NCBI RefSeq assembly: GCF_030816915.1
Contig: NZ_JAUSYN010000002.1
Coordinates: 1,308,501 to 1,372,500, forward strand
Length of the DNA stretch: 64,000 nucleotides
Direction of reading: 5' to 3'
DNA from: Streptomyces sp. B3I8
Lineage (GTDB): Bacteria; Actinomycetota; Actinomycetes; Streptomycetales; Streptomycetaceae
Shown here: positions 8,801 to 16,262 of the stretch, piece after piece
Position numbering within the stretch: position 1 is the first letter of the stretch
Layout: each line of letters begins with the position of its first letter
The notes under the pieces: model-generated
What the model was told of the DNA's origin: nothing
The model's database searches: none
Seen by the model: only the letters and a program-made list of their open reading frames with translations
Translations under genes and position numbers: made by a program

Positions 8801-9476
8801 GGTCGGCGTAGCGCACGGCGTTGCTGAGCACGGGCCGTACGCCCTGCTCGGCGGCGAAGCCGACGGTACGGGCGGCCAGCCGCAGGGAGCCGGGCCCGGT
8901 GCCGGTGCGGCCGTGCCAGACGGCCTCCAGGCGCAGGGCGGCGCCGTACGCCTCGCGCCAGGGTGCGAGCAGCCGTGCGGCGCGGTCGGGGCGGCCGGTG
9001 GCGAGGGCGCGGCCGACGTCGGAGTCGGGGCCGAGCAGCACGGTGAGGCCGTCGCCGTGGTTGGCGTCCCAGGGCAGCAGTGGAGGGCCGTCGCCGGGGG
9101 TGCGGCCGGCGTGCGCCGCTGAAACGATTCTGCACAGATCGGCCCAGCCGGTGGCTCCGTCCCGGGCGAGGAAGGTGACACGGGGGGCCGACTCGTCGAC
9201 GAAGGCGCCGCCGCGCACGGGGGTGCGGCGGCGGTCCCCACCCGGGCGGTCGGGGCGGTACGGGGCGACCGCCAGGTCCACGCCGTACAGCGGGCGGACC
9301 CCGGCCTTCGCGCACGCACGGGTGAACCGGACGGCACCGGCGAGGGTGTCCCGGTCGGTGAGCGCGAGGGCGTCCATCCCCCGCTCCCCGGCGCGCCCGG
9401 CCAGCCGCTCGGGGTGCGAGGCGCCGTAGCGCAGGGAGAACCCGGAGGCGGTGCGCAGATGCGTGAACGCCGACAC
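5844..9476 (-). CDS. dnaE2: error-prone DNA polymerase III alpha subunit DnaE2 (ImuC)
   Basis: Protein of 1210 aa. The N-terminal PHP domain begins FTHLRTASGFSLRYGASHPE and contains DALALTDRDTLAGAVRF. The C-family palm has the catalytic acid motif LPDIDIDVESARR, after GSGAGSLVNHLLGI. A finger/tau-like region and an OB fold (TLDDGTGLVDLAFFDD) follow. Just before the end there is an unusual Gly/Thr-rich, then GQE-repeat linker, and after it the conserved tail GYEMHPWADLRP...KLWHQSPGSAG. DnaE2 carries out mutagenic translesion synthesis after DNA damage. GTG 9476 has GGAGG upstream. Two LexA-type boxes lie 48-99 bp upstream, and imuB is translationally coupled downstream. Confidence 0.93.
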   Translation of the reverse strand: MSAFTHLRTASGFSLRYGASHPERLAGRAGERGMDALALTDRDTLAGAVRFTRACAKAGVRPLYGVDLAVAPYRPDRPGGDRRRTPVRGGAFVDESAPRVTFLARDGATGWADLCRIVSAAHAGRTPGDGPPLLPWDANHGDGLTVLLGPDSDVGRALATGRPDRAARLLAPWREAYGAALRLEAVWHGRTGTGPGSLRLAARTVGFAAEQGVRPVLSNAVRYADPGLGPVADVLDAARRLVPVDPTKELDSGEAWLKDTGAMAHAAERIVEAAGFRPGTARHLLEQTRATAAECVVDPEDDLGIGTVHFPEPHLVGAARRTAQRTLASRAAAGMVRLGLDGRRAYWERMHQELDIIAHHDFASYFLTVAQVVDDVRGMGIRVAARGSGAGSLVNHLLGIAHADPVEHGLLMERFLSKRRPVLPDIDIDVESARRIEVYRAIIGRFGTERVATVSMPETYRVRHAVRDVGAALSMDPAEIDRIAKSFPHIRARDARAALDELPELRALAGERERYGRLWELVEALDALPRGVAMHPCGVLLSDASLRGRTPVVPTSGEGLPMSQFDKDDVEELGLLKLDVLGVRMQSAMAHAVTEIERTSGERIDLDAVPPGDPATYRLIRSAETLGCFQIESPGQRDLVGRLQPATFHDLVVDISLFRPGPVAADMVRPFIEARHGRAPVRYPHPDLEEPLKETYGVVVFHEQIIHLVHILTGCGLDEADRVRRGLSDPDAQGRIRFWFAQQAAARGYDAETIARTWEIVEAFGSYGFCKAHAVAFAVPTYQSAWLKTHHPAAFYAGLLTHDPGMYPKRLLLADARRRGVPVLPLDVNRSGVAHRIELVSEGEGRAGAWGLRLALSDVHGISEAEAERIAVGQPYASLLDFWERARPSRPVAGRLAQVGALDAFGANRRDLQLHLTELHRGARSGGGGQLPLAGGRRTASAGLPDLSDEERLSAELGVLSMDASRHLMDDHRAFLDELRVLSARRLREARHGETVLVAGAKAATQTPPIRSGRRVVFTTLDDGTGLVDLAFFDDSHDTCAHTVFHSWLLLVRGVVQRRGPRSLSVVGAAAWNLAELLEIRRREGLEGVAARLAATGTVTGTGGGGTGGSGTGGRVRTEAVAGADGLPRPTGSAAQDAMERRRRAKGQEGQEGQEGQEEAGEEQGGDDGRGRRIRMSTGYEMHPWADLRPAGEGPPGGRKLWHQSPGSAG

Positions 9477-9523
9477 GGCACCACACCTCCCACACGCGTC
9501 CCGGAGCGCCCCGCGCTCCGCTC

Positions 9524-9535
9524 GAACATCAGTTC
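9524..9535 (-). promoter_or_regulatory. LexA (SOS) box 1 upstream of dnaE2
   Basis: GAAC-ATCA-GTTC is an exact match to the Gram-positive/actinobacterial LexA core GAAC-N4-GTTC. It lies 48 bp upstream of the dnaE2 start. Confidence 0.8.
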
Positions 9536-9558
9536 CCTATCCCACCTTACCCTCACCT

Positions 9559-9575
9559 TCGAACGACTGTACGAA
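9559..9575 (-). promoter_or_regulatory. LexA (SOS) box 2, one mismatch
   Basis: TTCGAAC-GACT-GTACGAA is a near-perfect inverted repeat with half-sites TTCGAAC and TTCGTAC. The core is GAAC-N4-GTAC, one base off consensus. Its core starts 37 bp further upstream than that of box 1. Confidence 0.55.
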
Positions 9576-9689
9576 AACCGCGGCCGAGGGCTCACCTGCG
9601 GGAAAGCGGGTCGCGGGGGTGCCTTAGGCATACGTTCGAGCGCGGCTGCGGCACCCCGCGAGGGGCGGCCGGGAGCCGCGCTCCGGAGG

Positions 9690-10452
9690 ACCGCATACCC
9701 GTCGACGGGGAAGGGGACCGGCCCCTGGCCGCCTCCGTCATGGCGGCACCGGACGATGACGTACAGGAAGGGCGGGTGGTGCTCGGGGGCCGGCACGGAC
9801 AGCAGGGCGTCCTGGCCGCACTGCTCGTAGTCGACGAGCTCGTCGACGCGGCCGGCGGGGACGGCTTCGCGGATCCGCTCGCCGAAGCGGACGCCCCGGG
9901 CGGACACCTCGTCGTGGGTCAGGCCCCGGGCGGAGGTGTGCGGGTTGTGCACCACGTTGCCGGAGCCGAGGACCAGCACACCCGCCTCGCGCAGCGGGCG
10001 TAGTCGTCCGGCCGGTTCGCAGTGTCCGCGCGGGGTGAGGTTCTCGTCCAGGGAGAGCCGGACGACGGGGGTATCGGCCTCGGGGTACATGGGGACCGGG
10101 AGCGGCCAGGTGCCGCGGTCCCGACCCCACCGCCGGCCGGCGGCCACCGGTTGCGGGCCGAGCAGCTCGGTCACCCGGCGGCACAGCTCCGCCGAGCCCG
10201 GCGCGGGGTGTCGCACCTGGTGCGGGGCGGGTGGGAAGCCGCCGAAGTCGCGGATGGTGCGGGGCTGTTCGGCCGCGGTGACGCGGACGCCGGGCACGTA
10301 CCAGTGGGCGGAGACGGACAGGATCGCGCGCGGACGGGGCACGGACCGGACAGCTCCTCCCGGCCCGAGGTCCGCTCGTTGGGCTCCGGTGCGTTCATAG
10401 CGCCGCCGTGCCCGGCGGAGACGGCGGGCACGGCGGCGGGCTCGGTGGTCAC
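9690..10452 (-). pseudogene. decayed LigB-type (4,5-DOPA dioxygenase-like) extradiol dioxygenase
   Basis: The N-terminal frame from GTG 10452 gives AVPAVSAGHGGAMNAPEPN, equivalent to the family GHGSPMNA iron-ligand region. The rest is in a different frame, from about 10350 downward: VPRPRAILSVSAHWYVPGVR, IRDFGGFPPAPHQVRHPAPG, GVLVLGSGNVVHNPHT, and FLYVIVRC...FPVDGY. A frameshift plus loss of about 10-15 residues near 10345-10375 separates the two parts. The C-terminus also departs from the family after FPVDGY, and the frame then runs on into dnaE2 without a stop. Intact relatives are about 260 aa, zinc/iron-dependent ring-opening enzymes. The lesions look fairly recent because most motifs survive. 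Exact limits are approximate. Confidence 0.75.
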
Positions 10453-10572
10453 CGGTACTCCTCAGCAGTCGGATCGCGGAGGAGGAAGTCCGGTCGCGGA
10501 CGGCGGCCGCGGGATCTCGCTGGAGGCGGTGGACGCAAGAGGGCACCGGCGCCGGGGACTTCGAGTGCCAAG

Positions 10573-10614
10573 CGGCGAGCGGCCGGACCGCGGGCGCGAT
10601 CCGGCCGCTCGCCG
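10573..10614 (-). terminator. terminator-like inverted repeat
   Basis: Arms CGGCGAGCGGCCGGA (10573-10587) and TCCGGCCGCTCGCCG (10600-10614) pair perfectly over 15 bp with a 12-nt loop. It lies 11 bp beyond the stop of the MoaF-like gene. Confidence 0.7.
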
Positions 10615-10624
10615 TCGCTCTTCC

Positions 10625-10948
10625 TCAGAGCTCCTCAAGGGTGCCGGTGTCCAGTTCGCCCACCCGGCCGTCGGGAGTCCCGTAGGTCCGGAAGGCGTGG
10701 ACCGTGTCGCTGTCCGCGTTCACGGCGTGGGTGACGCCCATCCCGGACTTCTCCGTCCAGCCGGCCGGGAACACTCCGGTGGCGGCCTCCGCGGCGTGCG
10801 GGCCCACGTCCTCGGCCGTGCCCGTTCCGGGGCCGGCGACGGTCTCGTGGCGCAGTTCGGTGCCGTCGGGTCCGTAGGTGTTGTGGAACACCGTGCCGTT
10901 GTCGACTGTGAACCGGAAGGCCTTCCCGGCGCAGGCCGGAGCGCTCAC
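10625..10948 (-). CDS. MoaF-related beta-barrel protein
   Basis: Protein of 107 aa. The order FRFTVDNGTVFHNTYGPDGTE, VFPAGWTEKSGMGVTHAVNAD, VHAFRTYGTPDG matches the small calycin-like MoaF-related family, which often binds or transforms small hydrophobic ligands; the role here is unknown. GTG 10948 has GGAGG upstream. It starts 16 bp after the stop of the NTF2-like gene, so the two form a minus-strand operon that ends at the inverted repeat at 10573-10614. Confidence 0.65.
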   Translation of the reverse strand: MSAPACAGKAFRFTVDNGTVFHNTYGPDGTELRHETVAGPGTGTAEDVGPHAAEAATGVFPAGWTEKSGMGVTHAVNADSDTVHAFRTYGTPDGRVGELDTGTLEEL

Positions 10949-10964
10949 GATGTCCTCCGGCCGG

Positions 10965-11723
10965 TCAGAACAGCCCGTTGGAGTGCGGCAGTTCGGCCGG
11001 AACCGGCGCGATCACGTCCCAGTGCTCGACGATCTTGCCGTCGGCGACGCGGAACAGGTCCCAGTACGCCACCGGCACCCCGAACTCGCCCTCGGACTGC
11101 AGCAGCACCAGGTCGCCCTCGGCGACGACCTTGTGCACCGTCCTGTAGACGAGGTTCTTGCCCTGCTCGCCCCACTTCGCGGCGGCGGCGCCGAAGCCGG
11201 CCAGGCCGTCGGCGGCCTCCGGGTTGTGCTGGAGATAGGTCCCGGTGGAGATGAAGTCGGTCAGTACCGAGTAGTCGGCACCCTTGAGGACTCTCGTTGC
11301 GAACTCCAGGACCAGGGCCCGGTTGGTCTCGGTCCTGTCCAGGTCACGCGGCTCGCTCTGCCCGTCGGTCTGCGAGCGGCCGGAAGCGGTCTTCGCCACG
11401 ACCGGAGTGAGAGCGTCCCAGTGCTCGGCCAGCTTGCCGTCGGAGTCGACGCGGAACAGGTCGAAGGCCACCAGCGGATCCGGTCCGAAACCGTAGTAGG
11501 TGCCGTGCAACGCCACCAGGTCGCCGTCCGCGATCACCCGGGCACCCTCGTAGCGGAAACCGTCGGGCAGACCGGCCACCAGGTCGCGCAAGGCCTCCGG
11601 GCCGTCCGCGGCCAGACTGCTGTGCTGGCGGTAGCCGGCCGCCACCCGGCGGTCCACCGCCGAGGGGTCCTTCTTGCCGAACAGCTCATCGGTGGCCTGC
11701 AGAACCAGTTCCTTGTTGCCCAT
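10965..11723 (-). CDS. tandem NTF2-like (SnoaL-type) protein
   Basis: Protein of 252 aa with two SnoaL/NTF2-like cone folds of about 120 aa. The first has VAAGYRQHSSLAADGPEAL and LVALHGTYYGFG, then FDLFRVDSDGKLAEHWDAL. The second repeats the pattern with FISTGTYLQHNPEAADG and YWDLFRVADGKIVEHWDVI. The family holds polyketide cyclases, isomerases and many uncharacterised proteins. ATG 11723 follows AAAGGGA. It is divergent from an AraC regulator with only 100 bp between starts, so it is a probable target of that regulator together with the MoaF-like gene. Confidence 0.78.
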   Translation of the reverse strand: MGNKELVLQATDELFGKKDPSAVDRRVAAGYRQHSSLAADGPEALRDLVAGLPDGFRYEGARVIADGDLVALHGTYYGFGPDPLVAFDLFRVDSDGKLAEHWDALTPVVAKTASGRSQTDGQSEPRDLDRTETNRALVLEFATRVLKGADYSVLTDFISTGTYLQHNPEAADGLAGFGAAAAKWGEQGKNLVYRTVHKVVAEGDLVLLQSEGEFGVPVAYWDLFRVADGKIVEHWDVIAPVPAELPHSNGLF

Positions 11724-11823
11724 GACACGTCCCTTTCGATGCGGAGGCGGAACCGTCCCCGCCCTCCCACTCACACCTTCGGCCAGGCACCGCCGCGCGC
11801 GCGAGGTAGGATCCGAAAGCATC

Positions 11824-12732
11824 ATGGTCAAAAGTGAACATCCGACCGGAGAGGCCGGCGTCGCCGAGTACGGTTTCCACAACGCCGACCGCGCCTCACT
11901 GGGCATCGAAGTGACCGGCATCAGGCAGTTGGCCAGGAAGCTCTCCCCGCAGTCGCTTCTCGGCGTGCACCGCACCGACTTCCATCAGTTGATCCTGGTC
12001 GAGGCCGGGGAAGCGGTCACCATGGTCGATTTCCATGATCACGCCTCGCCCCCGGGCACTCTGCTGCACGTGGCGCCCGGACGGGTACTGCGCCTGCCCC
12101 GCCCCCTCCACCCGGACGACCCGGTCCAAGCGGCCATCGTGCTGTTCACCCCCGCCTTCCTGCCGCCCCTGGAGGCCGCCCGCACCCTGCTCACCCCCTT
12201 CGACCCCGCCGTCTGGCACCTCGCACCGCACGAGAACGCCCCAGTGACCGCCGCCCTGGGCGAACTCGCCACCGAGTACCGAAGCGCGGTGCGGGAGCCG
12301 GGCAGCGCGGCCACCGGGGAACTCCTGCGCCATCTGCTCGCCGCACTCGTCCTGCGCATCGCCAGGCTCCCCACCCCGCACGGGGACCCACCCGGATCCG
12401 CCACCACCGCAGGCGACGCCTTCCTGCGCTTCCAGCACGAACTCGAACGATCCTTCGCCACCACCCGCAACGCCGGCGCCTACGCCGCCCGGGTCGGTTA
12501 CTCCCTGCCCACCCTCAACCGCGCCTGCCAAGCCGCCACCGGCCGCAACGCCAAAGCCCTCATCGACGCCCGCGTCGCCCTGGAAGCCGGCCGCCTCCTG
12601 GCCCACACCGACCTGCCCGTCGCCACCATCGGCCGCCGGCTCGGCTTCACCGAACCCACCAACTTCGGCAAGTTCTTCACCCGACAGACCGGCCTGCCCC
12701 CCGGCACCTTCCGCACACGCCAGCGCCCCTGA
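11824..12732 (+). CDS. AraC family transcriptional regulator
   Basis: Protein of 302 aa. The N-terminal cupin-like sensing half includes HRTDFHQLILVEAG and PPGTLLHVAPGRVLRL. The C-terminal double helix-turn-helix (about 200-300) has YAARVGYSLPTLNRACQAAT and the conserved second helix region ATIGRRLGFTEPTNFGKFF followed by TGLPPGTFR. ATG 11824 was chosen; TAGGAT at 11807-11812 would give an almost leaderless transcript. It faces the NTF2-like/MoaF-like operon and probably controls it and itself. The inducer is unknown. Confidence 0.85.
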   Translation: MVKSEHPTGEAGVAEYGFHNADRASLGIEVTGIRQLARKLSPQSLLGVHRTDFHQLILVEAGEAVTMVDFHDHASPPGTLLHVAPGRVLRLPRPLHPDDPVQAAIVLFTPAFLPPLEAARTLLTPFDPAVWHLAPHENAPVTAALGELATEYRSAVREPGSAATGELLRHLLAALVLRIARLPTPHGDPPGSATTAGDAFLRFQHELERSFATTRNAGAYAARVGYSLPTLNRACQAATGRNAKALIDARVALEAGRLLAHTDLPVATIGRRLGFTEPTNFGKFFTRQTGLPPGTFRTRQRP

Positions 12733-12842
12733 CCACCGGCGTGCCGGTCGGCCGCGGCATCCTCGCCCGGCCTGGCTCCTTCGCCCCGCTCACCGGCTCC
12801 TGAGTACGCCGTTCCTCGCGCCCCCGACGGGGCGCCCCTTTG

Positions 12843-12980
12843 AGGGGCGCGGGGGACCGCGCGGGCAACCATGAACCCATCCGAACTCTCCCGTGCCCCG
12901 CCCGGAGGGCGCCGGGGTGAAAGGGGCGGAGCCCTTGCAGGGACGGGAAGGGTAGGGGCGGCGGGGGCGAGAACCCCTTC
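12843..12980. repeat. streptomycete dispersed intergenic repeat, copy 1
   Basis: Module A (12843-12871) reads AGGGGCGCGGGGGACCGCGC then GGGCAACCA. Module B (12914-12980) contains GTGAAAGGGGCGGAGCCCTT and GGGACGGGAAGGGTAGGGGC, followed by a GCGGGGGCGAGAACCCC tail. Both modules recur at 57851-58056 and partly at 19743-19815. It occupies most of the gap between the AraC gene and the slipin gene. Confidence 0.7.
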
Positions 12981-12996
12981 GGCCACCGGCCCCGGT

Positions 12997-13908
12997 CTAT
13001 TGCCCCGGCCCCGGCCCCGACGCCGGCCCCGAGGAAGCCACCTCGGCCGACGCCGAAACAGGAGCCGACGCCGGAGCCGAAGCAGGCGCCGGAGCAGGAG
13101 CAGGCGCCGGAGCAGGAGCAGGCGCCGGAGCAGGACCCGGCCCCACCCCCTGCTGCGCCTTCTCCAGGAACCGCAACAGCTCCACCGGGAACGGCAGCAC
13201 CAGCGTGGAGTTCTTCTCCGCCGCCACCGCCACCACCGTCTGCAGGAGCCGCAGCTGCAACGCCGCCGGCTGGTCCGCCATCTGCGCCGCCGCCTCCGCC
13301 AGCTTCTTCGACGCCTGCAGCTCCCCGTCCGCGTTGATGACCCGCGCGCGCCGGTCCCGGTCCGCTTCCGCCTGCCGCGCCATCGACCGTTTCATCGTCT
13401 CCGGCAGCGAGACGTCCTTGATCTCCACCCGGTCGATCGTGACCCCCCATTCCACCGCCGGGCTGTCGATCATCAGCTCCAGGCCCTGGTTGAGCTTCTC
13501 CCGGTTGGAGAGCAGATCGTCGAGCTCACTCTTGCCGATGATCGACCGCAGTGAGGTCTGCGCCATCTGCGAGACCGCGAACCGGTAGTCCTCGACCCGG
13601 ATGACGGCGTCGGCCGCCGAGGTCACGCGGAAGTACACGACCGCGTCCACCCGCACCGTGACGTTGTCCCGCGTGATCCCCTCCTGTGCGGGGATCGGCA
13701 TCGTCACGATCTGCATGTTGACCTTGCGGAGCTTGTCCACGAACGGAACGATCATCGTGAACCCGGGCCCGCGCACGTCGGACCGCAGCCGGCCCAGCCG
13801 CAGGACCACACCGCGCTCGTACTGTTTGACGACCCGGGCCCCCGCCGTCAGATAGACACCCGAGGCGCAGACGAGCGCCACACCCGCCGTCACCAGTTCC
13901 TCGACCAT
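12997..13908 (-). CDS. slipin / stomatin-like SPFH (band 7) membrane protein
   Basis: Protein of 303 aa. An N-terminal membrane-inserted hydrophobic segment (about residues 5-22) precedes a band 7 domain beginning ARVVKQYERGVVLRLGRL and running through VPFVDKLRKVNMQIVTMPIP. The conserved coiled-coil helix follows: MARQAEADRDRRARVINADG. The C-terminal 50 residues are a Pro-Ala repeat, a flexible spacer coded by a GC-rich tandem repeat at 13083-13135. Slipins organise membrane microdomains; many bacteria pair them with an NfeD protease, but none is adjacent. ATG 13908 was chosen so that the hydrophobic helix is N-terminal. Confidence 0.85.
   Translation of the reverse strand: MVEELVTAGVALVCASGVYLTAGARVVKQYERGVVLRLGRLRSDVRGPGFTMIVPFVDKLRKVNMQIVTMPIPAQEGITRDNVTVRVDAVVYFRVTSAADAVIRVEDYRFAVSQMAQTSLRSIIGKSELDDLLSNREKLNQGLELMIDSPAVEWGVTIDRVEIKDVSLPETMKRSMARQAEADRDRRARVINADGELQASKKLAEAAAQMADQPAALQLRLLQTVVAVAAEKNSTLVLPFPVELLRFLEKAQQGVGPGPAPAPAPAPAPAPAPAPASAPASAPVSASAEVASSGPASGPGPGQ
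13083..13135 (-). repeat. tandem repeat coding the slipin Pro-Ala tail
   Basis: An 18-bp unit containing GCAGGCGCCGGAGCAG recurs about three times and encodes alternating Pro-Ala. Such repeats change copy number easily, so tail length may differ between strains. Confidence 0.6.
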
Positions 13909-14051
13909 GTCGGCCCCCTCGGGTCCGCAGCGAGAGTGCGCCGCGGGGGCGTGTCGGGGCCGCCCGCCCGCACCTGGTCCTTCCTTCACGGTAGCCCCGG
14001 GGCGGACACCGGGGCGAGCCCCCGTGCACGGGCGAGCCCTCGTGCACGGGC

Positions 14052-14096
14052 GAGCCCTCGTGCGCCGCGGCGGGACACCGCGGCGCACGAGGGCTC
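14052..14096 (-). terminator. strong terminator-like stem-loop after the protease gene
   Basis: Arms GAGCCCTCGTGCGCCGCGG (14052-14070) and CCGCGGCGCACGAGGGCTC (14078-14096) pair perfectly over 19 bp with a 7-nt loop. Copies of CGTGCACGGGCGAGCCCT lie in direct repeat just beside it. It is downstream of the protease stop and upstream of the slipin start. Confidence 0.75.
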
Positions 14097-14167
14097 TCAC
14101 ACGGCCGGCACGGCAGGGAACCGGGACCCGAGCCGGGATCTGCGCCGGAACCTGGGCCGGAACCCGA

Positions 14168-15076
14168 TCAGTACACGTGGACGCCGTACGCGCTCAGCGC
14201 CTCGGTCACCGGCTGGAAGAAGGTCGTACCGCCGGAGCTGCAGTCGCCGCTGCCGCCGGAGGTCAGACCGTAGGCGACGCCGCTGTTGGAGTACAGCGAA
14301 CCGCCGGAGTCGCCGGGTTCGGCGCAGACCGTGGTCTGGATCAGACCGGAGACGACGTCGCCGCCGCCGTAGTTGACCGTCGTGTTGAGCGCGGTGACCC
14401 GGCCGCTGTGGACGCCGGTGGTGGAACCGCGGCGGTAGACGGTGGTGCCGACGGACGGCGTGGCGGCGCTGGTGATGTCCACATTGCCCACCGTGCCCGA
14501 CTTGCTCACCGAGCTGTTGGTGTAGCGCACGATGCCGTAGTCGTTGCCGGGGAAGCTGGATCCGGCGGTGGTGCCGAGCGTCGTCGAGTGGGAGGAGTTC
14601 GACCACCAGGTGCCCGCGCCGTCGGTGCAGTGCCCGGCGGTCAGGAAGTAGTAGTTCCCGCTCGAGTCCTGGACGTTGAAGCCCAGCGAGCAGCGCCAGC
14701 CGCTGGCGTAGATGGCGTCGCCGCCACCGATCAGCTTCTTGAACGTGCCGGGGGTGTGCTTGATGGTGAGCGCGCCGGACTCGCTGCCGGCCGCTTGCTC
14801 GATCTTGGCTATCTCGGCCTGGGAGACCGTGCTGTCGACGGTGACGACCACGCGGTGGTTCGCCGTGTCGACCGCCCAGGCGGTGCCCGGGACGTCGGCT
14901 TCGAGCACCGAACTGCCGGCCCGGTCGAGCTGGGCGGTGCTGAAGGTGGCGGCGGTGTCGGACGCGTTCGCGCTGGGGACCGCGATCGCGGCGGCGGCCA
15001 CGAGTGTCGAACCGATGGCGATCAGCCGGGTCCGTCTCGACATGCCGCTGCGAGGGGTGGTGCGCTTGATCCTCAC
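14168..15076 (-). CDS. secreted S1 serine protease of streptogrisin type
   Basis: Pre-pro-protease of 302 aa. The Sec signal ([18 protein letters not shown], then an Ala/Val core ending in ANA) precedes an alpha-lytic-type pro-domain of about 75 residues, a folding chaperone. The mature enzyme probably begins near [18 protein letters not shown]. The triad is His in [11 protein letters not shown], Asp in [11 protein letters not shown] and Ser in [12 protein letters not shown]; cysteines pair as in streptogrisins. The start was set at GTG 15076, because GGAGGAA sits 4 nt upstream; the ATG at 15091 lies at that Shine-Dalgarno. Probable role: extracellular protein degradation. Confidence 0.9.
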   Translation of the reverse strand: MRIKRTTPRSGMSRRTRLIAIGSTLVAAAAIAVPSANASDTAATFSTAQLDRAGSSVLEADVPGTAWAVDTANHRVVVTVDSTVSQAEIAKIEQAAGSESGALTIKHTPGTFKKLIGGGDAIYASGWRCSLGFNVQDSSGNYYFLTAGHCTDGAGTWWSNSSHSTTLGTTAGSSFPGNDYGIVRYTNSSVSKSGTVGNVDITSAATPSVGTTVYRRGSTTGVHSGRVTALNTTVNYGGGDVVSGLIQTTVCAEPGDSGGSLYSNSGVAYGLTSGGSGDCSSGGTTFFQPVTEALSAYGVHVY

Positions 15077-15345
15077 TTTTCGTTCCTCCATGGGGGGAAG
15101 TCGGGGGCCCGCGTGGGGTCGGGGCCCGGTGAGGCGCAGCCGGGGACCGTCGCGTCCGGGTTACGAACACGCCGTGTCCCTGACAAGCGCTGTGGGGGCA
15201 GTATTCGGTCACCCGGCCGATGGATGCAAGGGGGCCTTTCGGCCGTGCATGCGAACGGTCGGTACATGTGCGGATACGGACGGGAAGACGTGCGGCTTCT
15301 GTCGCGAACCCGTGTGGGACGTGTGCGGGATGACGATGCGTCGGG

Positions 15346-16131
15346 TCAGCGCAGGCCGCGCTCCCCCGCCGCGACCGCGACGTCCAGCGTATTGCCCGGC
15401 GGCGGGAGGGGACAGAGGAAATGGGAGCAAAAGGCGCACGGGGGGAGGTACGCGCGGTTGAAGTCCACCGTCGCGCTCCCCTGCTCGTCGGGCGCCGGCG
15501 CGTCCAGGAGACGGAAGCGGTAACTGCCGCCGTCCGCGCCGGTGATGTCGGTGAAGACGGCCCGCAGCGAGCCGTCGTCCCGGACCGACACCTGCAGGGT
15601 GAGATCCTGCCCGTCGAGCGTGAAGGCGAGCACTCCGCCGAGCCCGAGCCCCCGGTAGCGGCCGTCGGCGTTCTCCACGCGCACGGTCCGGGGGGCGCCG
15701 TACGGGGTGAAGTGGCCCGGCACCGTCCAGCGCGGGTCGTACGGCGTGGCCTCGATGCCGCGGAACTCCCGGCGGGCGGGGGCGGCCGGGTCGTAGACGC
15801 GAACGCCCCAGACGTCCTCGCGGACCAGGACGACCAGGCGCCGCTCGCCGTGGGCCACCCTGGCCGCGCCCACCGGTCCGGGGTCGGCGGCCAGGCGGAT
15901 GCGGCCGGTGGCGGGCTTCCCGTCGACCGTGAGCCCGTCCCCCTCGCGCGCGGCGAGGACCACCGCGTCCTCCTCGGCCGCCCACCGGCCGGGGGTGTCC
16001 GGAATTCGACCGTCCGGGAGGTCCTCGATCCAGTGGGTGCCGGTCAGGGCGAGGTGTCCGTAGGGGGCCGAGACCGTCCCCAGACGGCTTTCCTGCCACT
16101 GCTTCCACGCGTCGGGTGCGTCCGTCGTCAT
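15346..16131 (-). CDS. DUF1684 family protein
   Basis: Protein of 261 aa, predicted cytosolic and beta-rich. It begins DAWKQWQESRLGTVSAPYGH and has the family landmarks WAAEEDAVVLAA, GIEATPYDPRWTVPGHFTPY, a GSYRFRLLDAP strand and the C-terminal NRAYLPPCAFCSHFLCPLPPPGN, which is the highly conserved N-x-x-Y-x-PPCAF end. No enzymatic activity is established for the family as far as I know. ATG 16131 was chosen because it begins the conserved WxxWR-like segment. It is the nearest downstream neighbour of the DUF5685 gene on the same strand. Confidence 0.75.
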   Translation of the reverse strand: MTTDAPDAWKQWQESRLGTVSAPYGHLALTGTHWIEDLPDGRIPDTPGRWAAEEDAVVLAAREGDGLTVDGKPATGRIRLAADPGPVGAARVAHGERRLVVLVREDVWGVRVYDPAAPARREFRGIEATPYDPRWTVPGHFTPYGAPRTVRVENADGRYRGLGLGGVLAFTLDGQDLTLQVSVRDDGSLRAVFTDITGADGGSYRFRLLDAPAPDEQGSATVDFNRAYLPPCAFCSHFLCPLPPPGNTLDVAVAAGERGLR

Positions 16132-16262
16132 GCGGCCAACCCTTTCATATGCGCCCCTTCCTGACAGAGCGCACATTTTCCAGGTTTCCGGATTTTCGGT
16201 CTTCCGGGTCGAATCCGGCGGCACCGGCTACCGCGACAGCCGGAGTTCGAACGGCCGCACCC

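Noticed and set aside
5868..9122. A 1,084-codon open frame on the plus strand
   Set aside because: It is a shadow of dnaE2, caused by high GC and scarce stops. It shows no domain, and dnaE2 on the other strand is certain.
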